From the IMG/VR virus record IMGVR_UViG_3300037840_000188, positions 1 to 64,000 of that record: 64,000 bases of DNA, one strand, 5' to 3'. The notes beneath the pieces were generated by a model. It worked only from the letters and a program-made list of their open reading frames with translations, made no database searches and was not told the origin of the DNA. The stretch comes from a virus. The translations under genes were made by a program, and so were the position numbers. This document shows, piece by piece, positions 57,242 to 64,000 of the stretch (position 1 is its first letter; each line of letters begins with the position of its first letter).

Positions 57242-57293
57242 GGCTGGTGCCTTCCTTGATTCAAGTATAACGTGATTGTCAATTGATACGTAA

Positions 57294-57305
57294 AGTCCGT
57301 GGACT
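57294..57305. promoter_or_regulatory. AGTCCGTGGACT palindrome, probable controller box
   Basis: A perfect 12-bp palindrome in the divergent gap between the antitoxin and XRE genes, 30 bases before the XRE ATG. It resembles C-boxes (GACT/AGTC half-sites) bound by restriction-modification controller proteins. Confidence 0.5.
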
Positions 57306-57335
57306 CATTGTCATCGGGATGATCTGATTATCCAG

Positions 57336-57554
57336 ATGAGCAAGCGACGCGAAGCGCAAATTCAAAAGCGCTTCGGGCAACGAGTTCGGGCATTACGAAA
57401 AGAGAAAGGGCTTTCCCAGGAGGCGCTGGCCCTCGCCTGTGACCTTGACCGCACGTACGTCGGCGGAGTGGAGCGCGGCGAACGAAATATCAGCCTCATC
57501 AACATCTACAAAATTGCCGAAGCCCTCGGTATTGATGCAAAGGAACTGTTTTGA
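57336..57554 (+). CDS. XRE-family controller protein
   Basis: 72 aa. [52 protein letters not shown] is a canonical Cro/C1 helix-turn-helix, the size of restriction-modification C proteins. Its stop overlaps the nuclease TTG (TTGA). It probably times nuclease expression through the palindrome upstream. Confidence 0.88.
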   Translation: MSKRREAQIQKRFGQRVRALRKEKGLSQEALALACDLDRTYVGGVERGERNISLINIYKIAEALGIDAKELF

Positions 57555-58261
57555 CATCGCGGGCTTCGAAGCTTCCCAAAGAACTCTTGGCACGTATCGA
57601 AGCCGTCACGGCCAAACGCGCCAGATTTGTCTTGGACGGCATTGTGAAGAACGGCAAACTCACCACGGAGCAGATCAATCAGGCAGGCTATGATCATCCG
57701 CCTCGGGCCGTGCAGGACGCCAAGGACCTCGGGTTCAGGATCAAACGCACCACCGTAAAGCACACGAACGGACGATCTATCGCCGCCTATGAATTCGATG
57801 AAGGCGAACTGGACCCAAGCAAAGCAGGACGCCGCGCTATTCCGAAAAAAGAAAGAGACGAAATCATTCATGCCGCTGGTGACAAGTGCCAGATTTGCAA
57901 TGCCGTACACAATTTACAGGTAGATCACCGCATCCCCTACGAGGTGGCCGGTGAAGCCTCGGCAGCCGAAGCGCATCCATTTCAGGTTCTTTGTGGTTCC
58001 TGTAACCGCAAAAAGTCCTGGGCCTGCGAACACTGCCAAAACCGCCTTGAAATAGTTGACCCAAAAATTTGCCGTTCCTGCTATTGGGCAGGTGCGACAG
58101 CCTACACTCATATCGCCATGCAGGAGCAGCGTCGCGCCGATGTTGTGTGGACTGCGGGTGAAGTGCGAGACTTTGAGCGGTTGCATTACACCGCAAAGAG
58201 CCACGATAGAAGCGTGCCGGATGAAATTAAGGTGATCGTGAAAAAGGTGTTAGGCAAATAG
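57551..58261 (+). CDS. HNH restriction endonuclease candidate (TTG start)
   Basis: 236 aa. The first 95 residues hold a winged-helix-like region ([23 protein letters not shown]). The HNH core is [23 protein letters not shown]...[19 protein letters not shown], with two zinc pairs and the DHRIPY catalytic histidine. Adjacent C protein and convergent adenine methyltransferase make it the likely restriction enzyme of the set. It overlaps the methyltransferase end by 12 bases. Confidence 0.8.
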   Translation: MTSRASKLPKELLARIEAVTAKRARFVLDGIVKNGKLTTEQINQAGYDHPPRAVQDAKDLGFRIKRTTVKHTNGRSIAAYEFDEGELDPSKAGRRAIPKKERDEIIHAAGDKCQICNAVHNLQVDHRIPYEVAGEASAAEAHPFQVLCGSCNRKKSWACEHCQNRLEIVDPKICRSCYWAGATAYTHIAMQEQRRADVVWTAGEVRDFERLHYTAKSHDRSVPDEIKVIVKKVLGK

Positions 58262-59176
58262 AACTGACTGATGCTGCACCGTCGCGAAATCCCGAAGTGA
58301 AAGAGACGCTGGCTTTTCGCTGATGGGGAGCACATGGGACACATACAGAGACTCGACCGTAACGTCGTCACGGCCATTGAGAGTCGCCTGGCTGGAACGC
58401 CCGACATCTAGGAGAATTCGCCGGGCTACTGTCTCGGGAAGCGGCTCGCCATAATCGGTTTCCCCGCAGGAGCCGTCATAGCTGAGGATGAACGGAATTC
58501 GCCGTTCGTTCAGTATTGACAACCCTTTGATCATCTGATCACGGCTGACACCGGCGATGTATCGCCGGTCACGACCGCCGCTTGTTCCCTGATAGGGAGG
58601 GTCCAGATAGTAAAAATCTCCCTCTTGCGCCCACGAAAACAAGGTTGAAAAATCAGCGTGCATCGCCTGGCATTTTCCAGCGAGTAGTCGATGCGCCGCG
58701 AATAGTTCCGCCTTCATCGTTTTAGGCTTCGTGCCGGTGCGCCGTTTGTCGGGTGACTGATTGAAGTCTCCAGCAGGGTTGAAGCGAACAGCATTCTTGA
58801 CGCACCGCGCAAGCAGGTACAGCAATTTTGCGGGATGTCGATCCGCGTTAAACTCTGATCGGATTTCGTAGTATGCGTCGATGGGTTTAGAGCGCTCCCT
58901 TTGCCAGAGCGCCTCATACTGCCGCGCGACTGGACCCGGATCGTCAATAATCGACTGCCACAGGCGAATTAGCGGTTCGAGTGCATCTCCCACGATGTAA
59001 GAGCGAAATGTCTTGTGATAAGCCGCCGCCAGCGTAACAGCAGAGGAACCGGCGAATGGCTCAATCAGCCGGAAGTATTGGTTCGGAGGGACGTGGCTGA
59101 GAATCGCTGTTGCTAGTCTTCGTTTACTTCCCTGATACGGAATGGGGTGAGGAACGGAAAACCGCGATCTGTCCAT
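58250..59176 (-). CDS. D12-class adenine-N6 DNA methyltransferase
   Basis: 308 aa from the ATG at 59176. PHPIPYQGSKRRLA is the N-terminal SAM region, IEPFAGSSAVTLAA is motif I and FYYLDPPYQGT is the catalytic DPPY. This is the Dam/DpnM type. It protects DNA from the neighbouring nuclease. Recognition site unknown. Confidence 0.92.
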   Translation of the reverse strand: MDRSRFSVPHPIPYQGSKRRLATAILSHVPPNQYFRLIEPFAGSSAVTLAAAYHKTFRSYIVGDALEPLIRLWQSIIDDPGPVARQYEALWQRERSKPIDAYYEIRSEFNADRHPAKLLYLLARCVKNAVRFNPAGDFNQSPDKRRTGTKPKTMKAELFAAHRLLAGKCQAMHADFSTLFSWAQEGDFYYLDPPYQGTSGGRDRRYIAGVSRDQMIKGLSILNERRIPFILSYDGSCGETDYGEPLPETVARRILLDVGRSSQATLNGRDDVTVESLYVSHVLPISEKPASLSLRDFATVQHQSVLFA

Positions 59177-59260
59177 CGGATACTGGCTCCTATGATACAC
59201 AAAGTCATCACGCCGATTCTATCGACGCTTTCCGCGTGAAGGTTTAGGATAAGGCGACCT

Positions 59261-60256
59261 TCAGGCGACCGCCGCTTCCGAATTGTCTGTTGGCGCGGGC
59301 GGTACCTTTCCGGTCAACTGATCGAACATCAGGCGCTTGCCAACGATCCCCTTGACAGCCAAATCGAACCGCTCCGCGTCCGTCAGGTGACGGTGATTGA
59401 ACCGATAGGCTTGCTCATCGAGATAGCGGAAAAGGTGGAACGGCTCAACCGAAACATACGTGCCGTGCAGCCCGCGCTTGAGCAGGCTCCAGAAGTTCTC
59501 GCACCCGTTCGTGTGGACAGCACCGCGAACATATTCAACCGCATGATCTACGACCTGGTGGCGAAACTCATCCAGCCCTTCATAAGACTTCAGCGAGTCG
59601 GTGAACAGCGCGGAGCCAGCCGCCACGTGTTCGCGCACTTCAGCCTGAAGCGCCTTCTTCTTCCGGTTCGATACGACCTTCGTGCGGATCTGACTTGGCT
59701 TCCCATCCTTGCCGCGCTCCAGAATGCCCATGACCATAGTTTTGTCTTTGCCACCCGTGCCGGTGATCTTCACGGCTCGCACATCCTTGTGCATATTACG
59801 TGCCTTCTGCCCGATAAAAGTCTCATCTGCTTCAACTTCTCCGGTCAGTTTGTCGGGCGCTTCCATACCGAATGCGACGCGGATTCTGTGATCCAAAAAC
59901 CACGCAGTCTTTTGAGTGACGTTCAGGGCGCGGGCGATCTCGCAGCTTGAGATGCCGTTTTTGCAGTTGCTCACCATCCAGGTAGCCGTCAGCCACTTGT
60001 CCAGCCCGAGCGGGGAGTCTTCGTAAATCGTTCCGGTCTTCAGGGAGAACTGACGCTGGGAGTGCTTGTTACGGCACTGCCAGCGGCTCTGGTTCGCCAG
60101 GAATATCACATCGGCACAGCCGCAGGTCGGACACGTGACGCCGTTGGGCCAGCGCCGCGCTACTACGTACTCCCGGCAGTTGTCGGGATTTGCGAAGTAA
60201 ACGATGGCTTCCTGTAGGCTGGTTGGCTCTTGTTCCATGCCTTTATTATCAGGCAT
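59261..60256 (-). CDS. IS1595-family (ISXO2-like) transposase
   Basis: 331 aa. The N-terminal zinc ribbon CPTCGCADVIFLANQSRWQC is followed by FSLKTGTIYEDSPL. The catalytic core EVEADETFIGQKARN, ALFTDSLKSYEGL and HTNGCENFWSLLKRGLHGTY marks the ISXO2-like DDE-type domain. Full length and lies 30 bases from the right inverted repeat, so the element may be active. Confidence 0.93.
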   Translation of the reverse strand: MPDNKGMEQEPTSLQEAIVYFANPDNCREYVVARRWPNGVTCPTCGCADVIFLANQSRWQCRNKHSQRQFSLKTGTIYEDSPLGLDKWLTATWMVSNCKNGISSCEIARALNVTQKTAWFLDHRIRVAFGMEAPDKLTGEVEADETFIGQKARNMHKDVRAVKITGTGGKDKTMVMGILERGKDGKPSQIRTKVVSNRKKKALQAEVREHVAAGSALFTDSLKSYEGLDEFRHQVVDHAVEYVRGAVHTNGCENFWSLLKRGLHGTYVSVEPFHLFRYLDEQAYRFNHRHLTDAERFDLAVKGIVGKRLMFDQLTGKVPPAPTDNSEAAVA

Positions 60257-60286
60257 TTTGTCCGCTTAGTCAACTATATAATTACC

Positions 60287-60294
60287 CTTATCAG
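60287..60294. repeat. 8-bp target-site duplication, right copy
   Basis: Second copy of CTTATCAG, identical to 55850-55857. An exact duplication suggests a fairly recent insertion. Confidence 0.85.
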
Positions 60295-60330
60295 GGGTGC
60301 GCTCTGAATCCGACTGAGCTATATCTGCGA
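60287..60330 (-). tRNA. 5' half of tRNA-Ile(GAU), split by a transposon
   Basis: Contains acceptor GCAGATA, D-arm and the 5' side of the anticodon arm; the break falls in the anticodon loop. See 55813-55857 for the other half. Confidence 0.88.
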
Positions 60331-60335
60331 AAATG

Positions 60336-60412
60336 GAGCCTCCGGCCTCGATTTGAACGGGCATCCTGCTGTTTACAAAACAGCCGCTCTACCATTGGAG
60401 CTACGGAGGCAT
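60336..60412 (-). tRNA. tRNA-Thr(UGU) with bulged T stem
   Basis: Acceptor GCCTCCG/CGGAGGC, anticodon loop TTTGTAA, T-loop TTCAAAT, CCA. The 3' side of the T stem reads CGAGGC, so one A is bulged. Confidence 0.82.
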
Positions 60413-60413
60413 G

Positions 60414-60488
60414 GAGCGGAATCCGGGAGTTCAACCCGGCTGGCTTGTTTGGAAGACAAGTGCCTGAAGCGCTCGGCCAATCCCGCGT
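60414..60488 (-). tRNA. tRNA-Gly(UCC) with swapped 19-56 pair
   Basis: Acceptor GCGGGAT/ATTCCGC, anticodon loop CTTCCAA, T stem CCGGG/CCCGG, CCA. The T-loop is TTGAACT (G at position 56) and the D-loop has GC where GG is normal (C at 19), so the tertiary pair G19-C56 appears reversed to C19-G56. Confidence 0.82.
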
Positions 60489-60551
60489 ATTTTTGACATC
60501 ACCAAATTTTCAAACATCAATCGCGCCGATAGTTCTGTCGGTCGCGCGAAA

Positions 60552-60630
60552 TGGTCGGGCATCTCAGATTCGAACTGAGGATCTCTCGGTCCCAAGCCGA
60601 GCGGATTAAACCAGACTTTCCCAATGCCCG
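60552..60630 (-). tRNA. tRNA-Pro(UGG)
   Basis: Acceptor CGGGCAT/ATGCCCG (C1-G72 as usual for Pro), anticodon loop CTTGGGA, T-loop TTCGAAT, CCA encoded. Confidence 0.9.
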
Positions 60631-60635
60631 AAATC

Positions 60636-60671
60636 AAAAGCCCCCGGTTTCTCTTTTGGAGATCCGAGGGC
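60636..60671 (-). terminator. rho-independent terminator after the release-factor gene
   Basis: In the minus direction, GCCCTCGG pairs with CCGGGGGC (one G-U), with an inner CTC/GAG, and is followed by TTTT. It lies between the release-factor gene and tRNA-Pro, dividing the array into two transcription units. Confidence 0.65.
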
Positions 60672-60839
60672 CTGGAAACTTTTAAAGTGCTGGAATCCAG
60701 GTCTACGGATCGTTCCTTGGCGTGCGCACACCCGCAAATGCGGTGGCGGGCTGCATCGCTTTCGGTTCTATCGCCGTATGGATTCGTCTTTGCACTGCAA
60801 GATCAGAATAGCACGAGAAGGCTAACTGTCAAGTGCTTT

Positions 60840-61509
60840 TTACCAATTCCCCCGCACATAATCGCGATACGTCCACTTCTGCCCCGTGATGTGATCATTC
60901 ACCTGATCATCGCGCTCGCGAACGGTTCTGCGCTTGTCGCCGCGCATGCCGCTTCCGATCTGTTGTTTGCGGTCGGCAGCCGTAGCAGCAACCGCGCGCT
61001 CCCTCTCTGCACTCCACAGTCGCGAAGTAAGCAGAGCGAGCGCCAGTTCTTTATTCCTGAACTGCGAGCGCTCGGCTTCGGAGCGCACCATCAGTCCAGT
61101 GGGGATATGTGTTAGCTGGACGGCTGTCTCGACCTTGTTGACGTTCTGCCCGCCTGCGCCTCCTGCACGGCAAGTCTGCCAATGAAGGTCTCTGGGATTG
61201 ATCGAGAATTGAGCCTGAGTCGGCTCGGGAAGGACAGCTACCGTGATTGTGGAGGTGTGGACGCGGCCACGCTTTTCGGTAGGCGAGACACGCTGCCATC
61301 GGTGGCCGCCCGCTTCGTCAGCAAAACAAGACCGGGATCGCTCAGCCACCGCTTCTGTGACTCGTAGAACCGAAAGGCCGGGACGCTCTTCGATGACTTG
61401 AGTGTTAAAGCCCCCTCCGTATGCACCTCTTCAGGTAAATGGAGAGTTGGGTCTCGACGAGCATTTTCGCGTCTAAGCCGCCCTCTGCGGCGCGGATTTC
61501 TATGATCAT
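60840..61509 (-). CDS. truncated class I release factor with RF2-like +1 frameshift site
   Basis: The ATG at 61509 (GAGGAG upstream) encodes [20 protein letters not shown]... and meets UAA after 34 codons. Moving +1 there continues as [10 protein letters not shown], then [24 protein letters not shown] and the catalytic GGQ loop [15 protein letters not shown], ending [11 protein letters not shown]. The joined protein is about 222 aa: release-factor domains 2-4 without the N-terminal and most anticodon-recognition parts. The break reads GGAGG-GGG-CTT-TAA-C (61418-61404), close to the RF2 site (SD, 3 nt, CTT, stop, C). A one-G indel in the G5 tract is the alternative. Confidence 0.72.
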
Positions 61510-61543
61510 AATTTCAGTTTACTCCTCGGGTTTGCCTTCCCAT

Positions 61544-61768
61544 TCATTTCCTCATCGCCTCCGCAAGTGAAGTCCATGGCGTATCTCCGTGCCAGTACAT
61601 CTTCCCGCCCTTCGATCCTTCGCGGTCGCTTCGGCGCATTTGCGGCGCTGGGTCTTCAGATCGGTTTGCTTGATATCGATACTGGCGACTCCACAGGCGC
61701 TTACTGAACTTCTCGCTTTTCGCGGTAGTGATGCCAGTGATAGGAGTATGGCGTGTGCTGCGGGACAT
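61544..61768 (-). CDS. hypothetical basic protein, 74 aa
   Basis: KSEKFSKRLWSRQYRYQANRSEDPAPQMRRSDREGSKGGKMYW is a basic helical protein, similar in outline to small plasmid or phage proteins with the pattern KDGKxYF. It lies directly upstream of the release-factor gene on the same strand. Confidence 0.6.
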   Translation of the reverse strand: MSRSTRHTPITGITTAKSEKFSKRLWSRQYRYQANRSEDPAPQMRRSDREGSKGGKMYWHGDTPWTSLAEAMRK

Positions 61769-61785
61769 GATGATTCAATTGTAAA

Positions 61786-61862
61786 TGGCGGGGGTGACAC
61801 GGTTCGAACGTGCAGCACCTGGGTTTGGAAGCCAGTGGCAATACCTATATGCCCTCACCCCC
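61786..61862 (-). tRNA. tRNA-Trp(CCA)
   Basis: Acceptor GGGGGTG/CACCCCC, anticodon loop TTCCAAA closed by a C-C mismatch, T-loop TTCGAAC, discriminator G, CCA encoded. Confidence 0.86.
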
Positions 61863-61871
61863 CCCGCATAG

Positions 61872-61947
61872 TAGGCCCGGTGGGACTTGAACCCACAATA
61901 AACAACCGCTTTTGAGACGGCGGAGTCTGCCATTCCTCCACGGGCCT
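61872..61947 (-). tRNA. tRNA-Leu(CAA) with short variable loop
   Basis: Acceptor AGGCCCG/CGGGCCT, anticodon loop CTCAAAA, T-loop TTCAAGT. The variable region is only about 8 bases, short for a class II tRNA. The 3' end reads ACTA, so CCA is not encoded. Confidence 0.78.
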
Positions 61948-61954
61948 GGAAAAT

Positions 61955-62037
61955 TGGTGGACGTGCACGGAATCGAACCGCATTTGCCCGAAGGCGTCCG
62001 GTTTACAGCCGGGTGGAGACCATTCCCCATCACGTCC
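61955..62037 (-). tRNA. tRNA-Tyr(GUA)
   Basis: Acceptor GGACGTG/CACGTCC, anticodon loop CTGTAAA, long variable arm ACGCCTTCGGGC as expected for bacterial Tyr, T-loop TTCGATT, CCA. Confidence 0.9.
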
Positions 62038-62038
62038 A

Positions 62039-62108
62039 TGGCGGAGTCGGAGTGATTCGAACACTCAATTGCTTTCGCAATCACGCCTTAGCGGGGCGCT
62101 GCAATACC
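62039..62108 (-). pseudogene. 3' remnant of tRNA-Ser(GCU)
   Basis: Contains anticodon arm (loop CCGCTAA, with C33), long variable arm ATTGCGAAAGCAAT, T-loop TTCGAAT and acceptor 3' strand CGACTCC with GCCA. The 5' acceptor and D-arm are replaced by transposase sequence. Confidence 0.8.
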
Positions 62109-62762
62109 GTTCTGGGGGTTACTCAGAAGACGGCGTGGTTTATGTTGAGTCGGATTCGCCTCGCAATGCAGGACGATCTCACGGGAGGAAACCTTGGCGG
62201 CGAAGTCGAAGTGGACGAAACCTACATCGGCGGCAAGGCGCGCAACATGCATGCATCGGCCCGTCTTCGTCGGCACATCGGGACGGGCGGTGAAGGCAAG
62301 ACGGTAGTTCTCGGGATTTTGGAACGCGCGAGCGGGAAGAAACCGAAGCGCATCCGCGCTACCGTCATTTCGGATCGCAAGAAAGCGACGATTCAGCCTG
62401 AGGTGGCCGGACAAGTCGAGCGCGGCTCGAAAGTCTATACTGACGACTTCGCACATACGTGGAGAATGGAAGATCGCTTTGAGCATGAGATGGTCAACCA
62501 TCTCGACAAGTACGTCTCTGGCAACTGCCATACAAATTCGCTTGAGAATTTTTGGTCCTTGCTCAAGCGGTCCGTTGGCGGAACTTACATCAGCGTGGAA
62601 CCGTTCCACCTGTTTCGTTACGTCGATGAACAGGCGTTCCGGTTTAACAACCGGCTCATGGACGACGCTACGCGCTTCGTGATTGGCATGACTCAGATCG
62701 TCGGACGCCGCTTGACGTATGCTCAGTTGACTGGGAAAGCAGAGGTTGTTCAACATGGCTGA
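62109..62762 (+). pseudogene. N-terminally truncated IS1595-family transposase
   Basis: Homology begins at LGVTQKTAWFMLSRIRLAMQ and continues through EVEVDETYIGGKARNMH, KVYTDDFAHTWR and CHTNSLENFWSLLKRSVGGTY. The zinc ribbon and the first about 100 residues are missing; the frame runs back into antisense tRNA-Ser. No longer able to move by itself, though the 59261-60256 transposase might act on its remaining end. Confidence 0.85.
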
Positions 62763-63000
62763 CGGGCGGGAGACACAATTACCAGAATCCGCAACGCCAA
62801 GGGCGCGGGAAGCGCATGGACCGCCATCTAATCGAACTCGCTTCGAGGCTACGCCGGAATTTAAAACGTTCAGGCGCGGCATGAAGAAACTCCTGATGGT
62901 TCCGAAGGCGGCACTGGATGCGCGAGTGAAGGCTGCGAAAGAGGCGTCGCCCCGGGTTGGAAATCCGAAGGCGGCGGGACGTAAGAAAAAGAGTGGATAA
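62755..63000 (+). CDS. IS1595-associated passenger protein, 81 aa
   Basis: The ATG at 62755 overlaps the transposase end. FEATPEFKTFRRGMKKLLMVPKAALDARVKAAKEA then a basic tail (GRKKKSG). The F--F---M-KL--VPK pattern is a frequent companion of ISXO2-like transposases. Role unknown, possibly DNA-binding. Confidence 0.7.
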   Translation: MADGRETQLPESATPRAREAHGPPSNRTRFEATPEFKTFRRGMKKLLMVPKAALDARVKAAKEASPRVGNPKAAGRKKKSG

Positions 63001-63910
63001 GACAGAGAACCCCAAAGACCCAGCCGATCAGGGCGACAATTCCGCCTTCCGCAACCAACTTCCCATCATTGCCGCAGTAGCCACCGATGCAGCAGAACAA
63101 ACCACAGGCACCCGCGAACGAAAGAATGATTCCAAAGACAAGCCAGGTCCAGTTAGGCTGGCTTGGTACTTCGTCAAAGACCCTAGTCATTCTGGCGCGG
63201 TCATGGCGATATTCACTGTTTTGCTTTTTCTCGTTAACGCTGGCTATATGGTGATATCTGGCTTGACCCTCAAGAATATGGGTCAGCAATTGACTGTGAT
63301 GAAACAGTCCACGCAAGCCGCCAGAGACGCCGCCGAGATTGCGCTTGCCGCGAATAGACCGCTGCTTAGATTGAAACTCAGTGTCGGCCATTTTACGGTT
63401 GAGCAAGACGGCAGTATAAGAGTGAATGTCGTTCCGCAGGTTCAGAACACCGGCAACGCGTTGCCCATAGCCACTGATCTCGCCGTATTTGCCGATGTCC
63501 CCAGTATGAGTGTGATGGACACGAACGAATACGGAGCGGACAGCCCCGAAGAAATTGCTAACCGACTTCGAGAACGTTGCCGAAAGACCCCGACTTCGGA
63601 GCGCAGCATGATCCCTCTCACTGTCATATTTCCCAACAGCCCACCAGCGGACCTTCGGCCCGATGGCGAAGAGATAGCCATCGATCTCATCAAGGCGCGC
63701 GGGAAAAGCATCGAAGGACGCTTTCAATTCGTGGTAATGGTTTATGGATGTATCACGTATTCCTACCCCGACAGATCCACCTTTCATAGGACAGGAATCG
63801 CCTACCAACTTCACACGGTCGGGTACCACCCGCTCAAGTCGATGACCGAGTACACCGCGACCGACTTGCAGTTGGAGCCTTGGGGATTCCACTCCGACTT
63901 CGCGGATTAA
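62993..63910 (+). CDS. membrane-anchored passenger protein, 305 aa (GTG start)
   Basis: A charged N-terminus, one membrane helix (AVMAIFTVLLFLVNAGYMVI), then a short coiled coil (MGQQLTVMKQSTQAARDAAEIAL) and a beta-rich domain (ANRPLLRLKLSVGHFTV, VQNTGNALPIATDLAVFADV). This build is common among bacterial membrane proteins of unknown role carried by mobile elements. The start could also be an ATG at 62957. Confidence 0.65.
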   Translation: MDKTENPKDPADQGDNSAFRNQLPIIAAVATDAAEQTTGTRERKNDSKDKPGPVRLAWYFVKDPSHSGAVMAIFTVLLFLVNAGYMVISGLTLKNMGQQLTVMKQSTQAARDAAEIALAANRPLLRLKLSVGHFTVEQDGSIRVNVVPQVQNTGNALPIATDLAVFADVPSMSVMDTNEYGADSPEEIANRLRERCRKTPTSERSMIPLTVIFPNSPPADLRPDGEEIAIDLIKARGKSIEGRFQFVVMVYGCITYSYPDRSTFHRTGIAYQLHTVGYHPLKSMTEYTATDLQLEPWGFHSDFAD

Positions 63911-63952
63911 CCGGCCTGTCACGCCGACTATAACTATTGCCGTCATCGCCAG

Positions 63953-63974
63953 TAAAGTCAAGTATATTATTACC
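63953..63974. repeat. right inverted repeat of the second IS1595 element
   Basis: Plus-strand AAAGTCAAGTATATTATTACC matches the inverted end of the first element apart from two substitutions in the outer 19 bases. It is followed by an A-rich stretch; no partner duplication is available because the left end is gone. Confidence 0.7.
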
Positions 63975-64000
63975 AAAAAAAGGCCCCTGTGCTCCGTGAG

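Larger units (their letters stand above)
55858..60286. mobile_element. IS1595-family transposon with restriction-modification and toxin-antitoxin cargo
   Basis: Ends are imperfect inverted repeats: GGTAATTATATAGTTGGCTAAG (left) and the same sequence with GACTAAG (right), flanked by 8-bp duplications. Inside are an ISXO2-like transposase, a D12 methyltransferase, an HNH nuclease, an XRE controller, a DUF4065 (Panacea) antitoxin, a RelE-like toxin and two small genes. IS1595 relatives with passenger genes are known. This one sits in the anticodon loop of a phage tRNA-Ile. Confidence 0.88.
62109..63974. mobile_element. IS1595-type element lacking its left end
   Basis: The transposase fragment, two passenger genes and a right-hand inverted repeat remain. 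The right end, read inward, is GGTAATAATATACTTGACT, 17 of 19 identical to the ends of the complete element. The left end is lost in a fusion with tRNA-Ser, so the element is a remnant. Confidence 0.75.

Noticed and set aside
55858-60286. Interpreting the inserted block as a prophage or integrase-type island at the tRNA
   Set aside because: No integrase is present; the break is in the anticodon loop with an 8-bp duplication and inverted ends, which fits transposition and not site-specific integration at a tRNA 3' end.
60840-61509. Reading the release factor as PrfH (the rRNA-repair-linked factor)
   Set aside because: The sequence has the IEIRAAEGG opening and GGHRWQR[18 protein letters not shown] core of ordinary RF1/RF2 domains, and no RtcB gene is nearby.
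62870-63976. A 368-codon minus-strand open frame across the end of the window
   Set aside because: It lies opposite two plus-strand genes of the IS1595 element whose products have a clear membrane helix and domain pattern; its translation shows no recognisable motif and it covers the inverted repeat. Treated as a shadow.
1-64000. CRISPR array
   Set aside because: No series of near-identical direct repeats with regular spacers was seen; the only periodic element is the NNNGG array, whose spacers are three bases long.

Overview
The window reads as an internal slice of the genome of a large tailed bacteriophage. Short genes are packed head to tail with ATGA, GTGA or TTGA start/stop overlaps. 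There is a phage nucleotide-metabolism and DNA-processing set (MazG-like hydrolase, ThyX, DUF3310, SF2 helicase, VRR-NUC-like nuclease, DEDDh exonuclease), an endolysin, long virion and tail-type genes, free-standing homing endonucleases and a tRNA array. No terminase, portal, major capsid or polymerase gene is visible, so the genome continues on both sides. Secretory signals on several proteins and an OmpA domain point to a Gram-negative host. Several signal peptides end in FAQ/AQQ, which resembles Acidobacteriota, but that is a weak inference.

Layout. (1) 1-13.3 kb, plus strand: DNA and nucleotide metabolism mixed with many tiny zinc-ribbon or unknown proteins, a Fic protein, an acyl-carrier-like protein and a four-zinc-finger protein. 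A non-coding strip at 11.57-11.70 kb carries 17 pentamers of the form NNNGG followed by a strong hairpin. (2) 13.3-19.3 kb, plus strand: an operon with its own promoter that encodes what looks like a complete ABC importer: substrate-binding/OmpA fusion, permease and ATPase, plus DUF1003, two coiled-coil proteins and small membrane or zinc proteins. (3) 19.3-28.1 kb, minus strand: lysis genes, then a run of secreted or lipoprotein-like, fibre-like proteins. (4) 28.2-39.7 kb, plus strand: about nine glycosyltransferase and methyltransferase genes, interrupted by an antisense GIY-YIG homing endonuclease. (5) 39.7-52.6 kb, minus strand: large virion-type genes, including a beta-helix tailspike that carries an apparent signal peptide. 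(6) 52.6-62.1 kb, minus strand: 26 tRNA loci. Ile and Ser are broken, Cys is not seen, and several of the others are structurally odd. HNH nucleases and a truncated release factor with an in-frame UAA at an RF2-like +1 frameshift motif lie among them. (7) Two IS1595-type elements lie in the tRNA array. One is complete (55858-60286), sits exactly in the anticodon loop of tRNA-Ile and carries a restriction-modification set and a Panacea-type toxin-antitoxin pair. The other (62.1-63.97 kb) lacks its left end and is fused to a tRNA-Ser remnant.

An 11-bp palindrome, TTTAC(C/G)GTAAA or a one-mismatch version, sits at the promoter of the ABC operon, the glycosylation operon, the secreted-protein operon and the tailspike gene. 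It suggests one shared regulator. Two genes (8106-8535 and the release factor) contain an apparent extra G. Programmed frameshifting, mutation and assembly error cannot be separated from the sequence alone.
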